A stretch of DNA of 64,000 nucleotides from Todiramphus chloris collaris (taxonomy: Eukaryota > Chordata > Aves > Coraciiformes > Alcedinidae): positions 10,670,419 through 10,734,418 of the forward strand of contig JANVCC010000076.1 in assembly GCA_025345505.1 (NCBI GenBank), in the 5' to 3' direction. Below, piece after piece: positions 1-11,500 of the stretch. The translations under genes were made by a program, and so were the position numbers. How positions within the stretch are numbered: the first letter of the stretch is position 1; each line of letters opens with the position of its first letter. The notes beneath the pieces are model-generated. The model was not told the DNA's origin. It did not search any database and was given only the letters and a program-made list of their open reading frames with translations.

Positions 1-1
1 G

Positions 2-3000
2 GGGGGGCCGCCGCCGCCGCCGGCCGCCGCCTCCGCGTCTCGCCGCCTGCCCCCGGCGGCGGCGCTGGGGGAGCTGGAGGCGCTGAACCTGAGCGGGCGG
101 GGGCTGGAGGAGCTGCCCGAGGAGGTGGGCGCCGCCCTGAGCGGGCTGCGGGTGCTCAGCCTGCGGCGCAACCGGCTGGGCCGCCTGCCCGCCGCCGCCC
201 TGCGCCACCTGGACCGCCTGGCCGAGCTCGATCTCAGCCACAACCGGCTGCGGGGCCTGGGGGACGGCGGGGCGCTGGCGGGGCTCCGGGACCTGCGCAA
301 GCTCAGCCTCAGCCACAACGAACTGGGCGCCGAGGGCCCGGGCCTGCCTCCCCGCCTCGCCGAGCTGGGCCGCCTCGAGGAGCTCGACCTCAGCTTCAAC
401 CGCCTGCGCCGCCTGCCCGAGGGCCTGGGCCGCCTGCGGCACCTCCGAGCCCTCGACGTCGACCACAACCTGCTGCCCTCCTTCCCCGCCCCGCTGCTGG
501 AGCTGGCCGCCCTGGAGGAGCTCGACTGCTCTGGCAACCGCCACCTCGGGGCCCTGCCTGAGGGCATTGCAGCCCTCCGCCGCCTCAAGATCCTCTGGCT
601 GAGCGGCACCGGGCTGGCAGCCCTGCCCGAGGGCCTCTGCCAGCTGAGCGCCCTCGAGAGCCTCATGCTCGACGGCAACCGGCTGCAGGCCCTGCCCGCC
701 GGCTTCGGCAGCTTGCAGCGGCTCAAGATGCTGAACCTCTCCTCCAATCTACTGGGGGAGTTCCCTGCTGCTATCTTGGCACTGCCCAGTCTGGAGGAGC
801 TCTACCTGAGCCGCAACCAGCTCACTCTGCTGCCCCCTCGCCTCTGTCAGCTCCACCAGCTCCGCACCCTCTGGCTGGACAACAACCGCATCCGCTACCT
901 GCCTGACTCCATCGTGCTTCTCCACAGCCTGGAGGAGCTGGTCCTGCAAGGCAACCAGATTGCCATCCTGCCCGAGGGCTTTGGGCAGCTTTCCCGAGTC
1001 ACCCTGTGGAAGATCAAGGACAACCCCCTCATCCAGCCCCCCTATGAGGTATGCATGAAAGGCATCCCTTACATCGCAGCCTACCAGCAGGAGCTGGCCC
1101 ATTCCCAGCCTGCCCTGAAACCTCGCCTCAAGCTGGTCCTCATGGGCCGAAAGGATGCAGGAAAAACGCTGCTGAGACGATGCCTCATGGAGGAGGATGG
1201 GCTGAGGGAGGACATGGGAAGTCTGGAGTCAGGGAGTACGCAGCTCAGAGGGTGCCCTGGGCAGCAGCAGGACATTGGGAAAGTGCCGGTTGGGTGTTGC
1301 CCCTTCCCAGAGCCTCAGGACGCTTCTTCAGCACATGTATCTGACATGCAGCAGCTGGAACATCCCATTGAGCAGCAGGACATCCCTTCTCACGTGTCCC
1401 CCTCTTGCAGAGTGAAAGGGGAAACACCACGCCCTGCACTATCACTGCCACGGAGTGCTCCCCAAGTACCGTCAGGACTGGGATTGTCAGGAGGCAGCAA
1501 GGGCATAGAGGTGATGGACTGGACAGCGGATGCAGAGAGGGGCCTGACGTTCATTGTGTATGAGCTGGCAGGGGACCCGAGCTACGATGTGATCCAGTCT
1601 TTCTTCCTCTCTCCTGGAGCCCTGTACGTGCTGGTGGTGAATTTGAGTGCCTACATCCCTCAGCACTTCTACCCCTCTGTGGGCTATTTCTTGCACTGGC
1701 TTGGTTCCAAGGTGCCCCATGCTGTGGTGTGCATGGTGGGAACCCATGCAGACCTCTGTGCGGAGCGGGAGTTGGAAGAGAAGTGCCTGGACATCCATCA
1801 CCAGATTGCTCAGCAGGAGAAGAGGGATGCTGAGGGACTCCAGAGCTTGGTCCAGCAGGTGGATGAGGCTCTGGGACAGGACTTTGACCTGCGCTGCTCC
1901 AGCCCGCACGCTGCCTTTTATGGGGTCTCGGACAAGAACTTGCGGCGAAAGAAAGCCCAATTTCAGTACCTTCTCAACCACCGCCCGCAGATCCTCTCTC
2001 CAGTGCTGCCTTTCAGCTGCTGGGACCGTTGCCAAGTGCGTCGCCTGCGGGACAAACTCCTCTCGGTGGCTGAGCACCGGGATATCTTCCCAAACCTGCA
2101 TCGGGTGTTGCCCAAATCCTGGCAAGTGCTGGAGGAGCTGCACTTCCAGCCACAAGCTCAACAGCTGTGGCTTAGCTGGTGGGATTCTGCGCGGTTGGGC
2201 TTGCAGGCAGGCCTAACAGAGGATCGGCTCCAGAGTGCCCTGTCCTACCTGCATGAGAGTGGGAAGCTGCTCTACTTCGAGGAGCACCTCACCTTGCGGG
2301 AGTATGTGTTCCACAACCTGCCGCGGCTCATCGACATCCTCAACGTCTTCTGCCAGCGGGATGCCACTGTACTGCTCCAGAAACTGCTCAGCGACACCCA
2401 CATTGATGAACTGAGGGCCACTCAGCTCCATCATTACGTGGAGGGCTTCTTGCTGCATGGCCTCCTCCCTGCCCATGTTATCCGTCTCCTTCTTAAGCCC
2501 CACGTCCAGAGCCGGGAGGATCTGCAGCTCATCCTGGAGCTGCTGGAGAAGATGGGGCTCTGTTACTGTGTCAACAAACCCAAATGCAAGCCCCTGAATG
2601 GGGCGGCTGCTTGGTACAAGTTTCCCTGCTACGTGAAAAATGAGGTGCCCCATGCAGAGGCGTGGATCAACGGCGCCAATCTGAGCGGACAGTCCTTTGT
2701 GGTGGAGCAGCTGCAGATTGAATATAGCTTTCCATTCATTTTCCCACCCGGCTTGTTTGCACGCTACAGCGTCCAGATTAACAGCCACGTGGTTCAGCGG
2801 TCAGATGGCAAATACCAGATCTATGCCTACCGGGGAAAGGTGCCCGTGGTGGTGAGTTACCGGCCTGCCAGGGGAGCTCTGCAGCCAGATACTCTGTCTA
2901 TCGCTAGTCATGCGTCCCTACCAAATATCTGGACGGCTTGGCAAGCTATCACCCCTTTAGTGGAAGAACTGAATGTCCTGCTCCAGGAGTGGCCGGGCCT

Positions 3001-3071
3001 GTACTACACTGTGCACGTCCTCTGTTCAAAGTGCCTTAAAAGAGGGTCACCCAACCCCCACACTTTTCCAG
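2..3071 (+). CDS. MFHAS1: MFHAS1 coding exon 1 (5' truncated by window edge): LRR-Roc-COR GTPase
   Basis: This is a ROCO-family cytoplasmic GTPase; in mammals it modulates TLR/NF-kB and Ras/MAPK-type signalling. The frame is open from base 2, so the start codon and, by comparison with the human protein from memory, about 60 N-terminal residues lie outside the window. The GTG at 125 is internal, not a start. About 13 leucine-rich repeats run from 74 to 1050 (LxxLxLxxNxL pattern, e.g. [11 protein letters not shown]). The Roc domain follows, with P-loop GRKDAGKT at 1145-1168, a G3-like ELAGD at 1562-1576 and a G4-like THAD at 1742-1753. The COR region runs to the exon end. The sequence around [17 protein letters not shown] and [19 protein letters not shown] is nearly identical to the human protein. 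The exon ends in phase 1 at a GTAAGA donor (3072). Oddities are a long insert in Roc (1187-1495) and Glu in place of the G3 Asp. Confidence 0.95.
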
Positions 3072-6000
3072 GTAAGACACAGCCCACCTTCCCTTTCATC
3101 TCTTAAGGAGCTTTGCGCCCTCTAAAAGGGAGTTTTATGGTGTTAGTCTTTGCTCTGTCTTTTTCTTTTCCTTATTTTTCTTTTCTTTTTTTCTCCTCTG
3201 CTCTAACTCCCTTCCCTGGTGACTTGAGTCATGAGAGAAAATATTAGGGTAGCTCCAAGGAGACAGGCTTAAAATAACCCTCTTCTGAGATGAGGGGGGT
3301 ATTACACCCCCCTTTCTCCATGCCTTTTCTCTCTGCTTTTTGGGTTTCGGCCCTGAGCATTGGCAGTGCCATTGTTGAAAAGGCGCTGACCTGGCCTTCT
3401 CCTGGTTTTGATTCCTTTGAATGGCACCGTGGTTTTCCCCCGATTCTCTTTACCCTGCACGTCTCCCTTCTTTAGGGCTATTTGTAAATGCAAATAGAGA
3501 TGCCTGAAAGACTGCAGGTGTCCTGTCCTCCCCGCCTCCCACTCTCCATCCCCAAAACCTGGCTGGTGCTGCAGCCTCTCTGTACACAGGAACGCTCCAG
3601 CTGGTAGACAATGGATGTGTTGGTCTCCATAGCCCGGTATAAAAAGTGCTTTCTCATATGGGAGCCATCTCTCTGGCAGGAAGAATTCCTCCCTGGAGAG
3701 GGATGCTCCATCTTCTTTGTTTAAGTGTCTCACCTAGAAGTGATTCCCAGACTGCACCTTTTGGAGCTGTTCTTGAGAGCAGTTATTTTCCTTCCTCTCT
3801 CCCCCTTCATCTAACAAAAAAAAAGCACAATCTGTCTCCTCTGGAATATGACTACTTGTGGTGCTCTTTAAAGCTGTCATTTTATCGGTGATGTTTTCCT
3901 GCAGCATCTGTTTTATTTGTGTGTTGCAGGTACTGCCTCCTAACCTCTGTCCTCTGCTGCTGTGTTTGCTCTGGGGTGGGTGGGGGCCACGGGAAAGGTG
4001 CTTTGGTGTGTAAGTCTGCGTGAAATCAAAATGCACTCTGAACTCTTAAGCAGTGCTCTAGTAATGTGGGGTTTTCTATACACACCCCTGTGTTGGAGCA
4101 TTCTTTATTTCCAGGTAGCCTGAAATTGTGAGGGAACTGGAGTGTAATTTGACTTAAAGCAAGCAGTGATGCTGAATTAGTTCATAGGCAAATGTGAGTA
4201 GTAAGGTGTGTTTTGGGGAGTTGTTTTGGTTCTAGGTTTTTTGTTTGTTTCTGTTGGGTTTTGTTTTGGTTTGGTTTTTTCCCCTCTGGACCTTGAAAAT
4301 GGGGAGAGGCTGTTTGCTTCTCAGCTACGGTCCTGGCTCTTGTCGATCGCATCTCCCTCTAACTGTGCTAGCTTATGTAAGAGCCATCAGTCTGGGACGG
4401 GGGGGTTGAACCCATGCTGTGTGAGTTGTTGAGTGGTATCTTTATGCTAGGTGTTGCTGCTGACATGGTGCTCAGAGCCATGGGAGCTGCTTTCAGAAAA
4501 AAAATACCAACCCAAAACTGAGGATAGAGAAGACACAGAACCTCTAAAAAACCCCCAAACAACCCCAAAACCAACCACCTAACCAAAACCCCCATCAAAA
4601 TCAGTCAAGACAGCAAACTCTACGTGTAGGTGTGATGGGTGGCTATTGAAGGTTTAGGCTATGAATAATTCAGATCTGTAGTCATGTATCTTTTTTTTTT
4701 CTTTTATGTTTGAATTTTTTTTTTTCTTGTGAATGTTTTGTAGGTGATGGTTTTTTTGGTTCATTTTTTTTTTTTCCCTTGGTGAGTAGATGATGCTTTA
4801 AAAGTGAAATGTGAAAAGGAGCCAGACTGTCTGCAGACAGTTGGCATCTTTGCTGACCAGTGACATTCAGAGCAGGTCTGGAAGCATAAGAGGTGCACTG
4901 ACATGGAAGAGCCTTTTCCTTCAAATTTGACTGTGCTGTATGTTTCCTTAAAGTTAGGAAAGGATTCCTCTTACCTGGGAGCCAGGGTGGGTGTGCTCAG
5001 AAGGAGAAGTGCAGGTAAGCAGTGCATCATTGGGCATAGGAGGAGCAGGGGCTCTCCTGCCAGGCCTCCAAACTCCCCCTGGGTGATGCTGCCTGTGGGA
5101 GGAGGATTGCAGCATTTCTGAAGCGTAGAAGCCAGGCTTTGCTGCCAGGGCACAGGACTTAATGTCCCAAGTGGCCCTGCCTTGGTGCAGGGAGTGACTG
5201 TCTTAATACAAATACTGCATGAGTCTAGCTGGCTGAAGGACACGTTGAGAAGACCAATGTGTTTCAAAGGCAGGGCTGACCTGGGGAAGTGCTGAAGAGT
5301 TATTAAAGGCTGCCTTTAATTGAGAAACCTGCTTGTCTTCTTGTATGATGCTCATATCTAGCCTAGCTATGACCTGGATTGTATGAAAAATGTGAACTGT
5401 TATTTGGCTTGTGGTGGCCTGTGTGTCTACATTTAATCTAAAAAATTCTTTGCTGTGTATCTGCTCTATGAATGAAAGACTGTTTAGGAGCCCCTAAATG
5501 GCAATTGTGAGGCTGAAGACTTTTTTCTTTTCTTTTTTTTTTTTCCTCCTGGTTTTGTTCATCAGAGGTGTGCATGTTTAAAAGTCATGCTGCCAAGCTG
5601 GCTCTTGTGCAAGTGCATTGTGGTTGATGTAATTTTATAACAGGGTGTAGGAGAGATGGGTCTAATATTATGAAAATGTGTAGCAAGGGAGATGTCTGTT
5701 TATTTTCCAGCTCTTCCAGTGGAAATCCCGGGCAATTACAATGCTGCTAATTCTTAAATCGGGCTGTGGTCTTTTTAGGACTGCACTGAAGAACTGCGTT
5801 GCAGCGTGTTGACCTTAATAAGGGAAATATTTCTGTGGAGACACTGCCAAATTTGTGCTCAAAAATGGAAATGCAGTCTGGCTGTCTGACTGGTTGCTCA
5901 ATCTGTGTCGTCATTCATGAAACCGATGGTGCATTCTTTGGTCATCCAAAATTTTCATTGGAATCCTCTTCAAAGAGGGGATTTGGTTGCTCATGAGTTG

Positions 6001-6182
6001 AGGATTAATCCTTTCTTTTCTTCTTCCATTCCATCTCCATCCTGCATGCTTATGCTTTAACTTCCATTGGTAATACACGCAGAAAGTCGCTAAGAATGAA
6101 CTAATGTGCATAGAAATGGGTAATAGGAATTGAGATGCTGGATTCAATCTTCTGAGGGTTTATTGCAAACAAACAGTGAACA

Positions 6183-6253
6183 AAAGTGATATAAAAATAT
6201 AAATGATATTATAAAGTGATATATGTGATATAATAAAAGTGTGATATAAAAAT
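6183..6253. repeat. AT-rich gtgatataa-type repeat
   Basis: The motif agtgatat(a) recurs about five times with variation over 70 bases, as an imperfect AT-rich minisatellite in MFHAS1 intron 1. Confidence 0.75.
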
Positions 6254-8496
6254 GCCTTAATAGGGAGCTTTTAAGGGAGTTTTCATGCTTGAAACAGTTC
6301 TGTATCTGTTTTGTAACTGAATTGGCATCTGAGCTGAAATCTGTGTGCTTTAAGGCTGCAGTCATCCCCTCGGCTGGTAAGCGGTGTGTTCAATTTAGAC
6401 TTTTTTTCTTTTACATTGGCACTGTATATAAATAAAAGTATCCTTGCCAGGCTAAGAAAGCATATCCCTACTAGGAGTAAGAACAGTTTACCACTCCAAG
6501 ATGATGAGACATCAGTTGAGTTGTCATGGGCTTTGTGAAAGGCTGTGGTTTTGTTTGTGATACTCTTTTAGCTCCTGAACGGAAGGGACTTTAGGTTGTT
6601 CATGTCCCATGAGATATTGAAGTACTTGGGATTGGATGGGTAGAGGTGGTTTGCCATCTGTCTGATTATAGACACGTGTACTTTGTTTGGACAAATGTGA
6701 CTGACTGGGCTCCCCCAGCTTGCCTTCCTGTGCAGCTGCTTACTGCTCTGCTGCTGTGTCCTCCTGTCCTGCACTAGGCTGGATCTGTGCCACTGTGGGC
6801 TCTTCCAGGCTGTGGTCTGCACAAAATGTCCTGATGTCCATGACATTTGGGGTGGGGGGTATTGTATTTGACCAGTGGTTTTCTTTTATACCTCCTGTGA
6901 AGTTACCTGTATGAATGCAGCTAAAAGAGAGCTGGGGGCTTGGTCCATTGCAGAAAAGGGGCAAAATTCTATCAAGATGATTTGGGTTTTCACAGATGAA
7001 AAATGTGATAACAGACAGAAAGCCATGGACCAAGATACTGTCTGTGAGCCTAGCAGCCCTTCTCCAGAAGGGTGTTGCAGTGCTATTGGGAAGCTTTGAG
7101 AGATGCTGGAGACTGGTGAGAGGTTTACTGTGGAGAGGAAACACACATCTCCCACAAGCCTTGCTGCCCACCTCCTGAGGTATCAGAACAGGGAGGAAGA
7201 GCACAAGCCTCTACTCTTGTCCATCTCCCACAATAAAAGTGAGCAGAAGCAAGGATTACGTGACTGTCACCTTCAAGGCTATGGGTGAAGGTGTTGTAGT
7301 GTAGTTCCCCTGTGAGAGACTGTGTCATGGCCAAAGCAAGGCTTATTCTAGGCCACCTTCTTTGTGTGATTTGAAGTGAATGATGCTCACTATCCTGAGT
7401 TGGGTGCTAACACAAGCATGAACTCCCATGGTGGCTGAGATGGAGTCAGAAGGTGGAGAGTTGGAAGATCTCATGATGTGTCATGCTGTCAAGTGCTGTG
7501 CAAGCTGAGGAAGGAACAAGTGGGACAAGTTTTGTCAGAAGGGCTCAGAAGTTGTTCCAAAATCTGAGCTGCCTCTCAATGAAAAGCTGATGTCAGGTAT
7601 CTAATTACATTGTAAGTGGCTTTTTTTTTAACAGACAACTCCAGTAGAGCAACACCTGCTTGTTACAGAGCCTGATCCTAGCATTTGGCAGCCTTTTATT
7701 TTCCCCATTTGAGGGTGGAGTCTTTTTTGCCTGACCTCCAAAGTAGATGCTGCAGCTGGTTAAGGGCTGGTGTCACGCTCTCCTGAAGGCTTCAGTGGAG
7801 TACTGTGATGGAAAGAGAGACAGTAGGGCAAGGCTTCAGCATAGTGGGAGCACTGGACATGAATGATCCAGGTGGCAAGAGAAAATGGAATGAAGCCATG
7901 TGATTCAGAAGAAGAGATCAACTGCTGAACTTGGGGAAGCTCTAGAGCTAATTACTTAGCTTGCCAACAAGAGCTGATTTCTGTGCTGCTAAAGTGAAAA
8001 CCTCAAGTGGTGTGACTTGCTGTACATAATGGTATAGAAATGCAGTCTGTTTACCACCAGAGATTTTTAGAGCTTTCCTCCTTATTAAGCTGCGTGTTGC
8101 ATGGTGAGCATTTGAGGTCCTCTTGCTGGGTCCCTGTGGTAGCACATCCTCTAATTTAAACAACACATTCGGGAAAGAGACAACAAACTTTTCATGGTCT
8201 TGGAGGAGGCGGTGAAATTGCAAGAGGAAGAGTGTGGTGTGTGGTATGGATGACTGCCATGGAACTGGGCTTGCTGGGGTGTAGGTATGGGAAGTAGTCC
8301 TTGGGGAGGACTAGCATAGCCAGTACAGAGCTGGGATCATGCCTAATGGTTTAGCTCAGGATGCCACAGGAACAGGAGGAACAAACTCAACTGTGGATGC
8401 CAACAGGGAGGCTTTGAATTGCTTTCTTAAAGCTGTCCTGCTGCCTGCGGTGTCTGGTTACTTTGTACTTTGTGCATTACTTTGTATTGTGTTTGG

Positions 8497-8594
8497 GTTT
8501 TTTTTTGTGTGGTTGGTTGTGTTGGGTTTGGTTTTTTTTTGTTTTGTTTTGTTTTTTTTTTAATTTGTTTTGATTTTGGCTTTTTTTTTTTTTG
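8497..8594. repeat. T/G-rich low-complexity tract
   Basis: About 100 bases made of T runs broken by single G or GG. Similar tracts occur at 4690-4778, 48722-48797 and 51075-51140 (the last with a GGTT-repeat block). Confidence 0.85.
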
Positions 8595-11500
8595 AGACTC
8601 CTAATATGGAACTTGTTAAAATTACTTGAAAATAGGATGGCAGCGTGCATATTTAACACTGTTCGAAGGAATCCTCTTTCTCATCCTAAAAGTTCCTATG
8701 CATTTCTACTGAAGGAAAGGTTTCTTGGTATGTCAGCTTGGTACAAGAAAACTCTTAGACATCTTGTCTTGCACTGCCCCATTCCCCATGAGAGTCATCT
8801 TCGGTTGTTGGGCCTCTGGACTTAGAGTGGCCATCACTGAACCAGCAAAACAATAAATGTGGTTGAGTGGATCTTTTTGGTTTGGTTAGTGAAGCAAAGC
8901 AGAGTTCTTGACCTTTAATTCGTTACCTTTTTTTTTTTTGTGGGGGTTGCGTGTTTTGTTTTTACAGTTGCTGAAATTTGTTTTTGCAGGAAAGGACCTA
9001 TAAAAGAGATGATCAGTACCAAAATAGTCTTTATTTTGTTGTATGAGAACTGTTTAGAAGTTACTGACTGTGGGGGTGAGATAAAATGTTGGTAGGTTTT
9101 TCCTTCTCCAGAGTCAGTTGATTACATGAGGACTGATTTGTCCTCTGCTTCAGCACACTGTGGACACAGATGGCATGAAACATCCTTTACGTCCTACCAT
9201 GTGCACACTTCTGGTGGCATGATGTCTCTTTCTAAAAACACTTCTGTGTTTTTAAAGTTTTCCCATGTAAGTTTGGTTGAGATGTGTCATGTACACAATC
9301 CAGTTGTATTGCAAGGTCCTGCTCTTGCATCTCAGGAGAGGATGGTGGGAAATCACCAACCGTGCTGATTCTTTGTTGCCTTTTGGTGCCATTGTGAGTA
9401 TGTTACTGGACGTTGGGATAGAGCTCTGGAGGAAAAAAAATAATTATCAGTTTAAAAGCAAAATACCAGTGCATCTGGTAGGTAATTCTCCTGTATGCTG
9501 TGGTGTCTTGTTGCATTTACAGTATTAAGCAGGTGACTGTGGTAGCCTGTTCTCAAAGTAGTGATTTGCTAGTTGGCTCTTGAAAACTATTTGCTAGGGG
9601 AGAAGGGAGAAAACATATCTAATGAAAAGTTCTGTGTTGGGTTTGAATTCTTGGAAGTCATCAGAGTACACTAATTGGGTTTTTTTTTTTTTTTTCCTTC
9701 CTCCTGTCCTGAGTAAAGGAAGAAAAATCCTCTGCAGATAAGTAAACTGTGGTCTAGGGGGGAGAACACAAGATGATCAGTTACTTCCTTTTATCGCCCT
9801 CTCCTTGCTTGTATTACTTGTGCTTGCTATACAGATGTGGGCAACTGTGTGAGTAGGCAGCCTGGCTGGTGCCAAATAAAGTCACCTCTTAGGTGAGCTT
9901 GTAGGATACCAACTGAAGGGTGTTGTGCTATTTAAGGGAGCAGCTTGTAGAAATGAGGAGTGGGGAGGAAGCCCTTCAATTATAAAAAAATCAAACTCCT
10001 GCAAACAAAGCGTGTCAGTGCTTTTGGCTAAGAACATCTATGGGTCTGCAAAAGCATTGCAGCTGGGTTGGAGGAGTCTCAGCCTGCCTCTTTGGTCTGC
10101 TATATGATGATCTCCTTGTCTACAGCAGGAGAGCTGACAGTGTTCTGGTGACCACAGTGTGAAGGAGCTGTGTCTGATACAGAAGATGAGAAGGCCCTGG
10201 TGTTTTTAGAAACTGAGTGGACGCAGTTTGCAGCCTGTAATGGATCCCCTGTGTGAATGCAGCCTTCCTTCCAGCTTAGCATCTGGAAGAGATTTATCCT
10301 CTAGCAGTTTCTTTGTTGGGAACCGATTCGAAGAACTGGGGTTGAGGGGTTCAAGACCTGTGAAATAACTGGCTGATTGGCTTTGGGAGAAATTTCATTT
10401 GGGGTGTCCAGCAGGACTATCTGTGAGGGTTTGTAATTCTGCCCCAGCAGGCTTCTGGAGGCTGAATTTGTACTTGTACTTGTGGTATTTTCCTGGCTAA
10501 AGCTCTATCCTGAATGTCTTGGTCAGGTTGCCAATGTGGTCAGTGGCAGTGTGGTTTAGGACTGATGCAGGCTCCGTGGCTAGGGGTGACTTGCCTGTGG
10601 CAAGTGGATGAAGGCTCTGTTCTGCCTGAGCTGTGACTGTGCTGAAGTGCTTGCTTGCTTGAGTTGGTTGTGGTTTAAAGCAAAACCTTCATTTCAAATT
10701 TGATGTTTGTTTGGTTTTTTCCCCCCCAGTGGTCATTCTCAGGAGCTCTGTACTTCTCCCAAAGGTATTCTGAGTACACCTACTTACTGGTTGTAGCTGT
10801 GGCTAGGTTGAACTCCTGAGGATGGGTGTGAAACTGTCCTAGGACTTACAGACTTTACAAGGTAAATTAATTTTCAGCTCACAGGGCAGGACAGCAAGCT
10901 CTGCATGAACCAGCTTTGAGGTGAGGTAGGCACTTCTGTGAGGAAGTGCATTAGACTTGGTGCTTTGTGAAGATCAGGCTAAGCTGAACTGTGGAGACAA
11001 GTAAGCAACCTTCAGAGCAAAACAAAGCTGCATCTCAAATCCTGCTCAGACCTGCCTACTTTTGCTACATGCTGACTCAGGTGATGCTTGCATACTCCAG
11101 GACGGAGCTGTGTTGATGTTAATCTGGGTTACACTGAATTGTGCTGGTGAGATGATGGGAGACCTGCTGGACTTCTCTTAGCAGGGTGTGACAAACTTGG
11201 CTGAGGGAGCTCTGTATGGCCCCTTATGGAAGCGATACCAGAATATCTTCTCCTTTACTTGGTTTTAGGGTGATGCTTGCCAAGCATCCAGCTTAGATAA
11301 GCATTTTTATTTGTGTTACACGAGAGGGAATCGAAACCTCCCAGACCATTCTGGGAGAGATCCCTCTTCCTTTGCCTGGTACTCATCACTTTCTGTAGAA
11401 TTTCTTGACTCTTCCCTGTTATAGTGTAACAGGAAGGAAACCAAGGTACAACAGTGGTAAGGCAGGGATTTGTGGATGCCTTGCTGTGATTGATGATAAA

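Noticed and set aside
125..127. Possible start codon of MFHAS1 at 125
   Set aside because: The codon is GTG, in the middle of the first leucine-rich repeats, and the frame is open and homologous upstream to the window edge.
1487..2161. Open frames opposite or overlapping MFHAS1 exon 1 (e.g. 224 codons on the minus strand)
   Set aside because: They are shadows of the strongly coding GC-rich MFHAS1 frame, with no family similarity of their own.
3302..3733. A 143-codon minus-strand open frame in MFHAS1 intron 1
   Set aside because: It has no recognisable domain and ordinary intronic composition; at this length it is expected by chance in 26 kb.
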